Shown: positions 35,302 through 48,169, numbered from the stretch's first letter. The stretch is DNA of 64,000 bases from Owenia fusiformis (GCA_903813345.2 CAIIXF020000007.1:36345038-36409037); one strand, 5' to 3'. Numbers and translations are program-made. The notes: generated from the letters alone by a model not told the origin.

Positions 35302-36454
35302 AATATCTTCCTAAAATTTGATTATATCCAGCGGTAAGGTCAAAGAACAAACAGCCATCAGAAAACTTGATGATAGCCACAAGTAACGTCGAGGAAGAAT
35401 TTCAGGGCGTTCGATTGCATATGACTCTAATTGATTATTAGACATGCCCTTGGAATATATGAACATTCCAATACCTCTGTAACATTTAATTAGATATAAA
35501 TCTTACCTATTTGTTATTTATTCTGTTTTGAAAAACATGAACAATAATTTGTTGTTAGACCCCTTGCGATTATATGGAACAATTCTGGTAATAAAATATT
35601 ATAAATGGTAAGAAAACTAATATGTTCCCAATCATAAATTACCTAAATATTCCACATAATTTTGTTGAATCGGCTTGGCTCATATTTAATTAAATAGTAT
35701 ATTTTTAAATTATGATAATTTATTTTTGTTCGTATGCTTAGAATAACGGTCTGTGTCTTATAAAATGTATAAAAGTTCGAATCAAAATATTTACGTTTTT
35801 TGACCCCTTGTGATGAAAGACATTTTTCGACCCGAAAGCCGGAAGTTTTTTCAGCAAATGGTATTTAAAAAGAATCAAGACATGTACACCTTCATAAATA
35901 TTGCTTCAAATGTTGCTGCGCTAGAGTGTGCTACGGATCCTTCATATTCGGAAGTCATACCATGGACTAAAAGTGCAATCAATTCCCTTGACACATGTAT
36001 TACGTGAAGTATCGGGTGACAAACTAGCAGTGAAACATTATCTCCAATTTCGTGGGGAAAACAGGGACGTATCCAGCTTTCGGCCAGGGAGGGGCGTAAT
36101 CGCCCAAAAATTCGGTTTTCAGATAGTTTTTAGGGGAAGGTAAAGAGAAAAATCAGAAAATAGATGCATGAACTTTTTATTGAAACTTATGCAATACATA
36201 TTTGCTAACATCATCAATGAAGTTTTTAATCAGGTTTTATACACCATAGGCCCTTATTGTTTTTTTAAATGAGTGATTAACTATCGACTGATTAAGAAAT
36301 TCTGAAGAGAAATTATGTACTTTTAAGGACAAATTATCCCATATCTCTACCAAATTTTGTTGGATAAGACCATGGGCTTTTAATTCTCTAGTTGAGAGCA
36401 CATGATAAGACCCAAACTTTCAAATTTGCGAAATAAAAAGCATACTTTCGATAT

Positions 36455-36815
36455 CTTTTTATTTTCACCAATCTTATTTTTGCAGCCTCAGAGAAATAAT
36501 AGTCAGTAATAGTGCTCCAAGTAGTAATCAAAAATCATTTCCAGGCTATGTGTGACATTGTAATATAAGGAATGTAATGATTCAGTACTATTCTGTATTT
36601 TTAATATGTCTTTGTTGACCCCTACCCCTTACCCCTTTTTAGTCTTACCGATTTTATTGTTGCAGCTTCAGAGAAATAATAGGCAGTTATAGTGCTCCAA
36701 GTAGTATTCAAAAATCATTTCCAAGCTATGTGTGACATTGTAATGTAAGTAATGTAATGATAAAGTACTATTTTGTATTTTTAATATGGCTTTGTTGACC
36801 CCCTACCCCTTAGAA
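36455..36815 (+). repeat. Direct repeat of about 190 bp in copy A
   Basis: cttcagagaaataata, gtgctccaagtagta, tttgttgacccc occur twice, starting near 36487 and 36666. The same pair is in copy B (44800-45125), and a diverged inverted third copy at 48375-48650. Confidence 0.8.
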
Positions 36816-37620
36816 ATACAAGAACACGGAAGTGGCACAATTGGATCAGAAATTCTATGATGACTACTTATGTCCTGCCTTGTATATCATTTTCTTCAAG
36901 AATATGTTTCACAAATGGCATAAAACACAAATTTCTTGGGTCAAAAGCCTGTTTCAATGTTTATATATAGACCTAGAGGATGGGAATTTATGGGCTGAAA
37001 GATATGGGCCGAAAGAAAATAATGTACATGCTAAGAATGCCTATTAATATAGAGTGCACGATGTAAAGTTGATGACATAATTAGAATTTTCCTAGTGAAC
37101 ATGAACATTATGCATTCTCAATTATTATGCACCATTCAAAGAGTCCTGAGAGTAGAGACTTTCAAAAGTATATAGTTAATAATAGGAATTTTCACTATAT
37201 TTGACTCTCTATTATTGCTTCCAGGGTGGGGAAGTTGACTCAATAGGTTACCCCCATGGTTTGAGTTTGACAGCTCAATCTTTGTTTTGTCAAAACCTCT
37301 ACCACTTCCCATGTGGGGGTCTCACGCAAACCTTTGAATTATGCTCAACTGCACATGGGTAAAGGGGATATTTGAAGAAATAATTTTGGAATAAGTGAGA
37401 AAAGTCCAGCCCTTCTCCCTTATTAATTGAATGAAATGGGGGGAGGGGTAGTCATTCGGAGTTTCTTCAGAGTCAGAGGTACATGCAAACTTTATCTATT
37501 GTAGAATCATTTTTAGATATAAAAGGAATATTATAAGAAATACTTCTGAACAATCATTTCCGTCTTTCTCCTTTTGCTCATGTTTAAAGTGGAGTAGAAG
37601 GGGGTTAAGTCATCTTCAAA

Positions 37621-38271
37621 GGAGTGGTATCGATATGGTGAACTTTTTGAATACACGTTTCTCTTAAACCAGTCATCAAAACATTCTGAAAATTTTACGC
37701 ATCGTCAATTTAATGGTTATCTTTTGTATGTTAACATTATAATTTGAAATATATTTATATACTTTTCTCTATATTGTTTTAGATAACCCATGAGACACTT
37801 CTTTTGTTCTTGGTATCATATGTTCGGAATGAAATGAAACATCTATCCGAACCTCATTGGAACAAAACGACATAAACACAACGTATGTAGGTCTCTCAAT
37901 ATTGTAATCGTACAAAGGAAGGTTTGGTTGATATTAAAAAAGTATCTTGTTAATGAAATTAAAGGTTAAACTTAATTTCTATCTATTTTGGGGGTTTTGT
38001 AAAAGTTTTGCATACTTATTGTAAAATCAACCAAAATTTCCTTTGTATAACTATAATATTGAGAGGTCTAAGAAAATGTTGTATATGCTATTTTGTTCCA
38101 ACAAGGTTCGGAGAGACATTTCATTTCATTCTCAAGAATTGGTAGAAAGGAACAAAAAACAATTGCACTAAAAAACAAAAAATGTTAACAAAAACAGTTA
38201 TATAAAATATATATAAATAATTGGTTTAAGAGAAAAACATTGTTGAATTCAGTTCACCATATCGATACCTA
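37621..38271. mobile_element. Foldback element with long arms (copy A)
   Basis: ggagtggtatcgatatggtgaac at the left is mirrored near 38250. Inner arms are also mirrored (gaaatgaaacatctatccgaacc; ttgagaggtct). Each arm is about 260-330 bp. In copy B (45932-46600) different parts of the arms are missing. A solitary end is at about 60740-60765. Confidence 0.7.
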
Positions 38272-39817
38272 TCCTTTTTCTTGGGAGCAAAACTGTTTAC
38301 AGTTCCAAACATGACACTGTGAGGTAGTATATATAAGTTTTATAAGTCATATTACGATTTACCTTTGAAGCACAAACTGTAAACAGTTCCACACACCACC
38401 CTCAGAGGTACATATGTATATGTGAACTTTATCTACTGTAGAATCTCTTTATGGCTATGTTATTAGAAATACTTTTGGAATAAGTGACTGCTGTCTATCT
38501 CCTTTTGTTATAGTATTTTGTGGACGGTGTTAGAGGGTTGGCAGTTGGCAGTCAATGGTCGACATCTGTAGCAAATGGCAGGTGGATACATTTTACATCT
38601 CCTTTTGTTAATGAATGAGGTGAGGGGGAGGTTAAGGTAGATTAAAATTCTCCTTGGGAGCACCATCAGCCAGCATGTCCATCAGCCATCCTCTATCGAT
38701 GAATTGGGGAGGGATCATATAAGAATTTTCCTCCTTTGTTAATGGATGGGGTGAAGGGAGGTTAAGGTACAACTGTAGATTAAAATTCTCCTTGGGAGCA
38801 CAAACCACAAACATTATACAGTTTCTTAACCCTCAGAGAAACGGGTGAAATGTGTCAACTGTAGAATCTTGCCATGGCTTTAAAAGGTTTTCTTTATGAA
38901 CTACTTTTGGAATAAGTGAGTATATACTCATGAACGGAGTGGGACAGGGGGGTAAACAAATAAAATATATAATTCCTTCATGAATAAATCATATAAGAAT
39001 TTTCCTCGGAAGCACAAACAGCTTACAGCTCTACAACGCATCCTCAAAGATGCAGCTGAACTTCCCGAGTGAGAATTCTTTCATGGGTGAAGGTGTATTT
39101 TAGAGTCACATGTGAATTTAATCAACTGTAGGATTCCTTCAGTGGTAAACAGTGCATTAAGGAGTGCTATGTGAATAAGTATGTAACGTCAATTGTTCCT
39201 ATTGAATGATTATAGGGGGGGGGGGGGTATAGAAGATGCTGATATGGCTACTCCCTATTAAACTATATTTAGTTTTAAGATTGACAGCATAGACTCAATA
39301 GCAATTACCTGTTCCCCCTGGAAGGAATCCCTTGGCTGATAAAATGCACATGTGCCTGCCTGGGTAAGCTATGCTGGGCTAGACAGAGCTCATGCTTCAA
39401 GGCATCATTGAGATGTAAATTATTGTACTTTTAAGGATATATTAAATGAAATAATGAGCATACAAATGCAGACTGATGCATCTGAATAAGAACCGTAAGA
39501 CCTTGACTTATAAAGAGAAATTCTTGATAAAATTTTAGAAAAAGAAAAATATAAAAACAAGAATTTAACATGAAGAAATGACCCTTTAGACTAACAAAGG
39601 CATCCAGAAATTAAAAAAAAACAGTTGATCATTACAAAATTATAACATTATTCCATAATAGCATGTTTTCTCTGGGAAATAAACAGGGAATAGAATTGAT
39701 ATTCAAAAGAACCCATATTATAGCTAGATTCCTATATCAGATCCCGTATTGGATCCTGTATCAGCCTAAATCACATATCAGATCCTATATCAGAACCATT
39801 CCCGGGGATTTCTCTTG

Positions 39818-40317
39818 NNNNNNNNNNNNNNNNNNNNNNNNNNNNNNNNNNNNNNNNNNNNNNNNNNNNNNNNNNNNNNNNNNNNNNNNNNNNNNNNNNN
39901 NNNNNNNNNNNNNNNNNNNNNNNNNNNNNNNNNNNNNNNNNNNNNNNNNNNNNNNNNNNNNNNNNNNNNNNNNNNNNNNNNNNNNNNNNNNNNNNNNNNN
40001 NNNNNNNNNNNNNNNNNNNNNNNNNNNNNNNNNNNNNNNNNNNNNNNNNNNNNNNNNNNNNNNNNNNNNNNNNNNNNNNNNNNNNNNNNNNNNNNNNNNN
40101 NNNNNNNNNNNNNNNNNNNNNNNNNNNNNNNNNNNNNNNNNNNNNNNNNNNNNNNNNNNNNNNNNNNNNNNNNNNNNNNNNNNNNNNNNNNNNNNNNNNN
40201 NNNNNNNNNNNNNNNNNNNNNNNNNNNNNNNNNNNNNNNNNNNNNNNNNNNNNNNNNNNNNNNNNNNNNNNNNNNNNNNNNNNNNNNNNNNNNNNNNNNN
40301 NNNNNNNNNNNNNNNNN
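39818..40317. other. Assembly gap, 500 N
   Basis: Exactly 500 N; length is probably a placeholder. Copy A of the duplication stops at its left edge. Confidence 0.98.
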
Positions 40318-40379
40318 CTGGAATAGGGGGAAGGTGTGCTAGAATGGCATAAATGTTTACCCGAAACTTTTTACCAGTT

Positions 40380-42340
40380 CAAGATCACATTCAGTGATTT
40401 CTGGACACTTTAAGGTGTTTTAATCAGTAGAATTAATTTAAAGAAATTCAAATTTTCAATCATTTTCTTCTTAGGGAAGCGAGGGGGCAGCACAGGAAGA
40501 TTCTACCAATTCAAGATGCTGTCTGATTACTTCTGAGCACTTTTAATGTGTTTGAGTAAATGAATGCTTTCGTTTTTGGGTTTGGGTGCCAGAAATTTTT
40601 ATGATTTCATTATGCCACTTGGTGACTGTTTAAGTGTCCAAACTGTCCAATTGTTTTGTATGGGGTATGAGGAGTGGCCCACTCCCCGTAGAAAAATTTA
40701 CACTTTTTAGATGCTATTTAGTGCTTTCTGGGTACTTTCAAAGTGTATGAGTCAATAAAAAAATGAGCTAAAAAATGGGAATTCTTTTGGGGGTGTCAAA
40801 GAGGATGAGAGGGTGAACCAAGTGGTTGTCCCCCAGAAACATATCAAGGTGCTATTTAATGATGTCTGGGCACTTTAAAAATGTCTGAGACAATAAGTGA
40901 AATTCAGAATTTTTTTCAGTTGTTTTGTGGGGGATTTGAAGGATGGCCAAATGTCAAAGAAAATTTTACAATTTTATGATGATATTTGGTGCATCTGAGC
41001 ACTTTTAAAGTGTAGGAGTCAATAAAAAAAATGAAAAATAATTGTTTTTCTCAATTTTTGAGGGTTGTCAAAGGGGGGGGGATGATGCCAGAGGGGGAGG
41101 TTGGGTGCGGATGCCAGAGGGCGAGTAAAAATCATTGACTATATCAAGGAGCCATTTTATGATGTCTGGGAACTTTAAAAGTGTCTGAGATAATACACAA
41201 AATTCAGAATTATTTCAATTGTTTTGTGGGGGATGTGAGGGGTGGCAACTTTCCGAGAAAATTTTACTATTTTAATATACTATTTGGTGCTTTCTAGGTA
41301 CTTTCAAAGTATATGACTCAACAAAAAAATATGACAAAAATCACAATTTTTTTTCAATTTGGGGGGGGGGGGTTTAAAGGGGGGGGGGGGGTGCCAGAGA
41401 GCGTGGTGGGGTGGGGATGCCAGAGGGCGAGTAAGTGTTAGTCTCCAAGAATCATTGACTATATCAAGGAGCTGTTTGATGATGTCAGGGCACTTTAAAA
41501 GTGTGAGACAATATATAAAATAAAGGAACTTTTCAATTGTTTTGTGGGGGGGTTGAGGGGTGGCCCAATCCTCCTAGAAATTTTACAATTTTAAGACATT
41601 ATTTGGTGCTCTCTGGACACTTTCAAAGTGTATGAGTCAAGTAAAACATTTGAGAAAATCACAATTTTTTCCATTATTTGGAGGGGTGTCAAGGGGGGGG
41701 GGGGGTGCCAGGGGGGGAGGTGGGGTGGGGATGCCAGAGGGGGATCAAGTATTAGTCCCCCAGAAACATTGACAATATCAAGGAGCTACTTGTTTATGTC
41801 TGGGAACTTTAAAAGTCTCTGAGACAAAACATAAAATTCAAAATTATTTCAATTGTTTTGTGGGGGATGTGAGGGGTGGCCAACTCTCAACTCAAAATTT
41901 TACAATTTTAATATGCTATTTGGTGCTTTCTAGGCACTTTCAAAGTATATGACTCAACAACAAATATGAAAAAATCACAGTTTTTTTTCAATTTGGGGGG
42001 TTTAAAGGGGGGGGGTGCCAAAGAGTGAGGTGGGGTGGGGATGCCAGAGGGCGAGTAAGTGTTAGTCTCCAAAAATCATTTACTATATCAAGGAGCTACT
42101 AGTATTTGATGATGTCAGGGCAAATTCAGAACTTTTCCATTGTTTTGTGGGGAGGGGGGTGTGAGGGGTGCCCCCCGGAAAATTTAACAATTTTGAGATG
42201 CTATTTGGTTCTTTCTGGGCATTTTCAAAGTGTATGAGTCAATGAAAAAAAAAATTAAAAATTTTTTTTTTTAAATATTTTTTTTTCAATTTTTTTTTTG
42301 GGGGGTGTCAAAGGGGGGTGCGGTCGCACCCATCGCACCC
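40380..42340 (+). repeat. G-rich tandem array, about 300-bp unit, six or more copies
   Basis: The word c-attgttttgtgggg recurs at about 40648, 40918, 41216, 41535, 41851 and 42138. Each unit also contains ctttctgg-cactttcaaagtgtatgagtcaa-like and tgccagaggg-like words. Poly-G runs of 8-13 and ggggtggggatgcc follow. Units are diverged (period 270-319). Confidence 0.85.
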
Positions 42341-42359
42341 CCCCATCTGACGGCCCTGT

Positions 42360-42681
42360 ATACAGTACATACAATGTATTGTACCAGGCCCGTAGCCAGG
42401 GGGGGGGGGGGCGGAGGGAACGGCGGCTCTCCCCTGGTCAGAAATTCTTTAAAAATCATGCAGTTTTTCACCAAACTGATCATCTTTACAAAGAATAATC
42501 AAGGTGGTAGAAGCAAATGAGGACCCATTTAAGATTGAAAATTATGATAATTAGTCATCTTAAATCTCAAGGTGTCAATTGCTCCAACTGTATAACAACT
42601 TGGAAGTTGATGATAATAAGCTCCATCAGATACTTAATATGGAGATGATGACTAATGACATCAGAAAGAGCTTATCATAAC
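42360..42681. repeat. CCCGTAGCCAGG repeat, copy 2
   Basis: Same as 19250-19580 with few changes. It abuts copy B of the duplication at cttatcataa. Confidence 0.75.
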
Positions 42682-43254
42682 TAAATGAAACTGGACAGAA
42701 ACTTAACGAATAGTTCAAGAATACTTGATTGGTTGAAAGAGTTGCTAAAAGGTAAATCCACTCTACAACACTATAAATTATATTTAGACCTATGCCGGTA
42801 TAAATGATGATGTCAAGAAAATGACCAAACATGTTGCACAAAAAAATTGTGAAAAGGGAAGAGAGGGGAACAAATTCTAGGTTGTGTATAATAAAAATAC
42901 ATATTCAACTAAAATAACCTTAATCAACAAGTGGAATTGATTCCAATAATCAAGATTTTAAAAATCTATTCTATGTTTTGGTGCATACGTATATACAAAG
43001 GAGGTTACTTCGCTGGCGCTTTTTAACTCTTCTATCCACAGGTATACATTTGTTTCCTGTACAAAGTGCAATCAATTCCCTTGAAACATTATCTCCAATT
43101 TCGTGGGGAAAACAGGGACGTATCCAGCTTTCGGCCAGGGATGGGCGTAATCGCCCAAAAATTCGGTTTTCAGATAGTTTTTAGGGGAAGGTAAAGAGAA
43201 AAATCAGAAAATAGATGCATGAACTTTTTATTGAAACCTATGCAATCCATATTT

Positions 43255-44508
43255 TTATTTATTTTTTTTTAATTTTTTTTTTTATTTTTAATATATTTAT
43301 TTATTCACAGTAAAACATTTTGTTTACAGTATATTTGATTTCTTAGTCACTTATATAAATACATAATACTTATTGATTATGAATGGTACGGGGGCACCAG
43401 TATTATATGAATAAAAATAGCTTAAAATGTGAGTGGTCTTCAGTTTTCTTCATTTTTTTGTATACATCCTGAGTTTTGTCCATAGAATGTCATGTGTTTT
43501 ATTTTTTGCGCATGTACTTTCTATAAGTTCATCATTTGTTGCATAGTTTCTCCATTCTGTCATGTTGGGGCGGTTCTTTTTCATTTTACACTTGTAGATA
43601 TATGTTTTTTGTTTCAGGTGCAGTAAGATGTCTTCAGGTTGGCTGTTTGTTCCAAGAAGAAAACTATCTCGTTTCGGGATATCTTCTTTCAATATACTGC
43701 TGCATTGTTTTAGGAATTCTTTTACAACTACGCAGTCATATAATCCATGTTCTATCGTGTCCAGTTCCTCCTTACACAGATCGCAGATTGGGGAAGATAC
43801 GTTGGGTATCTTCATTTCAAATAAGCCTTTGTTGAAGTATATGATTCTCGATATGAGCTTGTATTGGAAACAAATATGTCTGATGTTAACTGTTAGTTTC
43901 CTTGTGTTTAGGTATATTTTTTTCCAGGTTATATTCCGGTTTTGTAGCTTTTCTTCCCACTTCTCCTGTGTCGTTATTGCTGGGTTTAGTATATTGTTCT
44001 TTTTTAGTAGGTATTTGTATGTCATCTTGTTTGGTGACTTTGTGAACCATTCCTTAATGCTTGGCTCCGAGTCTTGTGTACTTTTGTCCTTCATTCGATC
44101 TTTCCATTCTTTTGGTATTGCTGATGTCACTTTTATGACATCCAGAAAACATATGGTTTGAAAGTTGTACTTTCTGATGATCTGTTCTCTTGACATTGGT
44201 TTATCTTTATCGAATATATCTTGAATGGTGTGAATACCATGTTCTTGCCATGTTTTGAAATTCATCACCTGTCCACCTGATTTTATACAGTCATTGTTCC
44301 ATATGTTGGATTCTTTGGGGCATTTTATTTGTCTTGTTGATTCAAACTTTAGGTTACACCAGTTTTTGTAGCAGTGCATTAAGGAATTCAGTTGGAGCCT
44401 ATTTATCTCTTTGTTGTCTTCTTTGAGATTATACTCCCATATTTTTTCTTCATTTAAGTTCTTGATATAATTTTTCCATATGTTTTTCCATTTCCCTTTA
44501 CAGTTTTC
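43255..44508 (-). mobile_element. 5'-truncated LINE (L1/Tx1-like), TSD ATCCATATTT
   Basis: Target duplication at 43245-43254 and 44509-44518; copy A has the unfilled site near 36195. The minus strand ends in an A-rich tail (43255-43310). About 150 bp of 3' UTR precedes it. The coding part is open to its very 5' edge, as expected for incomplete target-primed reverse transcription of a young copy. Confidence 0.9.
43450..44508 (-). CDS. LINE ORF2 C-terminal fragment
   Basis: 352 codons of the element plus 8 codons of flank upstream in the same frame (the apparent start at 44532 is outside the LINE). No catalytic RT motif remains. Present is the carboxy-terminal region with C-x2-C-x8-H-x4-C (C250, C253, H262, C267 counted from 44532), and the preceding ITWKKIY and CFQYKLISRI, usual in the zinc-binding tail of L1/Tx1-type ORF2. 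This tail helps bind element RNA. No stop or shift interrupts it, so the copy is recent. It cannot move by itself. Confidence 0.8.
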   Translation of the reverse strand, partial: ENCKGKWKNIWKNYIKNLNEEKIWEYNLKEDNKEINRLQLNSLMHCYKNWCNLKFESTRQIKCPKESNIWNNDCIKSGGQVMNFKTWQEHGIHTIQDIFDKDKPMSREQIIRKYNFQTICFLDVIKVTSAIPKEWKDRMKDKSTQDSEPSIKEWFTKSPNKMTYKYLLKKNNILNPAITTQEKWEEKLQNRNITWKKIYLNTRKLTVNIRHICFQYKLISRIIYFNKGLFEMKIPNVSSPICDLCKEELDTIEHGLYDCVVVKEFLKQCSSILKEDIPKRDSFLLGTNSQPEDILLHLKQKTYIYKCKMKKNRPNMTEWRNYATNDELIESTCAKNKTHDILWTKLRMYTKK

Positions 44509-45931
44509 ATCCATATTTGCTAACATCATCAATGAAGTTTTTAATCAGGTTTTATACACCATAGGTCCTTATTGTTTTTTAAATGAGTGATTAACTATCG
44601 ACTGATTAAGAAATTCTGAAGAGAAATTATGTACTTTTAAGGACAAATTATCCCATATCTCTACCAAATTTTGTTGGATAAGACCATGGGCTTTTAATTC
44701 TCTAGTTGAGAGCCCATGATAAGACCCAAACTTTGAAATTTGCGAAATAAAAAGCATACTTTCGATATCTTTTTATTTTCACCAATCTTATTTTTGCAGC
44801 CTCAGAGAAATAATAGTCAGTAATAGTGCTCCAAGTAGTAATCAAAAATCATTTCCAGGCTATGTGTGTCATTGTTATATAAGGAATGTAATGATTCAGT
44901 ACTATTCTGTATTTTTAATATGTCTTTGTTGACCCCTACCCCTTACCCCTTTTTAGTCTTACCGATTTTATTGTTGCAGCTTCAGAGAAATAATAGGCAG
45001 TTATAGTGCTCCAAGTAGTATTCAAAAATCATTTCCAAGCTATGTGTGACATTGTAATGTAAGTAATGTAATGATAAAGTACTATTTTGTATTTTTAATA
45101 TGGCTTTGTTGACCCCTACCCCTTAGAAATACAAGAACGCGGAAGTGGCACAATTGGATCAGAAATTCTATGATGACTACTTATGTCCTGCCTTGTATAT
45201 CATTTTCTTCAAGAATATGTTTCACAAATGGCATAAAACACAAATTTCTTGGGTCAAAAGCCTGTTTCAATGTTTATATATAGACCTAGAGGATGGGAAT
45301 TTATGGGCTGTAAGATATGGGCCGAAAGAAAATAATGTACATGCTAAGAATGCCTATTAATATAGAGTGCACGATGTAAAGTTTGACATAATTAGAATTT
45401 TCCTAGTGAACATGAACATTATGCATTCTCAAATATTATGCACCATTCAAAGAGTCCTGAGAGTAGAGACTTTCAAAAGTATATTGTTAATAATAGGAAT
45501 TTTCACTATATTTGACTCTCTATTATTGCTTCCAGGGTGGGGACGTTGACTCAATAGGTTACCCCCATGATTTGAGTTTGACAGCTCAATCTTTGTTTTG
45601 TCAAAACCTCTACCACTTCCCATGTGGGAGTCTCACGCAAACCTTTGAATTATGCTCAACTGCACATGGGTAAAGGGGATATTTGAAGAAATAATTTTGG
45701 AATAAGTGAGAAAAGTCCAGTCCTACTCCCTTATTAATTGAATGAAATGGGGGGAGGGGGAGTCATTCCGAGTTTCTTCAGAGTCAGAGGTACATGCAAA
45801 CTTTATCTATTGTAGAATCATTTTTAGATATAAAAGGAATATTATAAGAAATACTTCCGAACAATCATTTCCGTCTTTCTCCTTTTGCTCATGGATAAAG
45901 TGGAGTAGAAGGGGGTTAAGTCATCTTCAAA

Positions 45932-46600
45932 GGAGTGGTATCGATATGGTGAACTTTTTGAATAAAATGGTTATCTTTTGTATGGTAACATTATAATTTG
46001 AAATATATTTATATACTTTTCTCTATATTGTTTTAGATAACCCATGAGACACTTCTTTTGTTCTTGGTATCATATGTTCGGAATGAAATGAAACATCTAT
46101 CCGAACCTCATTGGAACAAAACGACATAAACACAACGTATGTAGGTCTCTCAATATTGTAATCGTACAAAGGAAGGTTTGGTTGATATTAAAAAAGTATC
46201 TTGTTAATGAAATTAAAGGTTAAACTTAATTTCTCTCTATTTTGGGGGTTTTGTAAAAGTTTTGCATACTTATTGTAAAATCAACCAAAATTTCCTTTGT
46301 ATAACTATAATATTGAGAGGTCTAAGAAAATGTTGTATATGCTATTTTGTTCCAACAAGGTTCGGAGAGACATTTCATTTCATTCTCAAGAATTGGTAGA
46401 AAGGAACAAAAAACAATTGCACTAAAAAAACAAAAAATGTTAACAAAAACAGTTATATAAAATATATGTAAATAATTTTTGCATTAAATTGTTGCCAATC
46501 GGTCAAAATTACATGAAGGACCGTGTTTTTTTACAGAATGTTTTCAATAATTGGTTTAAGAGAAAAACATTGTTGAATTCAGTTCACCATATCGATACCT
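45932..46600. mobile_element. Foldback element with long arms (copy B)
   Basis: Counterpart of 37621-38271. The left arm is shorter by about 60 bp, while the right arm keeps about 80 bp (46480-46560) lost in copy A. Confidence 0.7.
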
Positions 46601-48169
46601 ATCCTTTTTCTTGGGAGCAAAAACTGTTTACAGTTCCAAACATGACCCTCCAAGGTAGTATATATAAGTTTTATAAGTCATATTACGATTTACCTTTGAA
46701 GCACACACTGTAAACAGTTCCACACACCACCCTCAGAGGTACATATGTATATGTGAACTTTATCTACTGTAGAATCTCTTTATGGCTATGTTATTAGAAA
46801 TACTTTTGGAATAAGTGACTGCTGTCTATCTCCTTTTGTTATAGTATTTTGTGGATGGTGTTAGAGGGTTGGCAGTTGGCAGTCAATGGTCGACATCTGT
46901 AGCAAATGGCAGGTGGAGACATTTTACATCTCCTTTTGTTAATGAATGAGGTGAGGGGGAGGTTAAGGTAGATTAAAATTCTCCTTGGGAGCACCATCAG
47001 CCAGCATGTCCATCAGCCATCCTCTATCGATGAATTGGGGAGGGATCATATAAGAATTTTCCTCCTTTGTTAATGGATGGGGTGAGGGGAGGTTAAGGTA
47101 CAACTGTAGATTAAAATTCTCCTTGGGAGCACAAACCAAAAACATTATACAGTTTCTTAACCCTCAGAGAAACGGGTGAAATGTGTCAACTGTAGAATCT
47201 TGCCATGGCTTTAAAAGGTTTTCTTTATGAACTACTTTTGGAGTAAGTGAGTATATACGCATGAACGGAGTGGGACAGGGGGGTAAACAAATAAAATATA
47301 TAATTCCTTCATGAATAAATCATATAAGAATTTTCCTCGGAAGCACAAACAGCTTACAGCTCTACAACGCATCCTCAAAGATGCAGCTGAACTTCCCGAG
47401 TGAGAATTCTTTCATGGGTAAAGGTGTATTTAAGAGTCACATGTGAATTTAATCAACTGTAGGATTCCTTCAGTGGTAAACAGTGCATTTAGGAGTGCTA
47501 TGTGAATAAGTATGTAACGTCAATTGTTCCTATTGAATGATTATAGGGCGGGGGGGGGGTATAGAAGATGCTGATATGGCTACTCCCTATTAAACTATAT
47601 TTAGTTTTAAGATTGACAGCATAGACTCAATAGCAATTACCTGTTCCCCCTGGAAGGAATCCATTGGCTGATAAAATGCACATGTGCCTGCCTGGGTAAG
47701 CTATGCTGGGCTAGACAGAGCTCATGCTTCAAGGCATCATTGGGATGTAAATTATTGTACTTTTAAGATATATTAAATGAAATAATGAGCATACAAATGC
47801 AGACTGGTGCATCTGAATTAGAACCGTAAGACCTTGACTTATAAAGAGAAATTCTTGATAAAATTTTAGAAAAAGAAAAATATAAAAACAAGAATTTAAC
47901 ATGAAGAAATGACCCTTTAGACTAACAAAGGCATCCAGAAATTAAAAAAAAAAAGTTGATCATTACAAAATTATAACATTATTCCATAATAGCATGTTTT
48001 CTCTGGGAAATAAACAGGGAATAGAATTGATATTCAAAAGAACCCATATTATAGCTAGATTCCTATATCGGATCCCGTATTGGATCCTGTATCAGCCTAA
48101 ATCACATATCAGATCCTATATCAGAACCATTCCCGGGGATTTCTCTTGATTTTTATGTTTCAGAAAAAA

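Larger units (their letters stand above)
33798..35969. mobile_element. TIR element TAGTCCATGG, copy 2, 3-bp TSD (AAA)
   Basis: TAGTCCATGG at both ends in inversion, with AAA at 33795-33797 and 35970-35972. Copy B of the duplication (43063-43065) has the empty site with a single AAA, so the element and TSD are proven. The interior matches 6414-8065. It holds the nested element at 34442-35301. Confidence 0.92.
33420..39817 (+). repeat. Duplicated segment, copy A
   Basis: From aaatgaaactggacag to ggggatttctcttg, this segment is nearly identical to 42682-48148, apart from separate insertions and small indels. It ends exactly at the 500-N gap. It contains no supported gene. The short frame at 36832-37047 (AQLDQKFYDDYLC) is repeated in copy B at 45145 with one change, but has no recognisable domain. 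Confidence 0.9.
42682..48148 (+). repeat. Duplicated segment, copy B
   Basis: Near-identical to 33420-39817. It lacks the TAGTCCATGG element (empty site at 43063-43065) and gains a LINE at 43255-44508. It also lacks about 42 bp next to the empty site. Confidence 0.9.

Noticed and set aside
36832-37047. 71-codon frame conserved in both duplicate copies (also 45145-45360)
   Set aside because: Conservation is explained by the recent duplication; no domain, no splice signal, and the inverted third copy at 48.4 kb does not preserve the frame.
39663-40352. Long frame across 39.7-40.35 kb
   Set aside because: Almost all of it is N; the same applies to 52294-52830.
43628-44161. 177-codon plus-strand frame
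   Set aside because: Antisense shadow of the LINE ORF on the minus strand.
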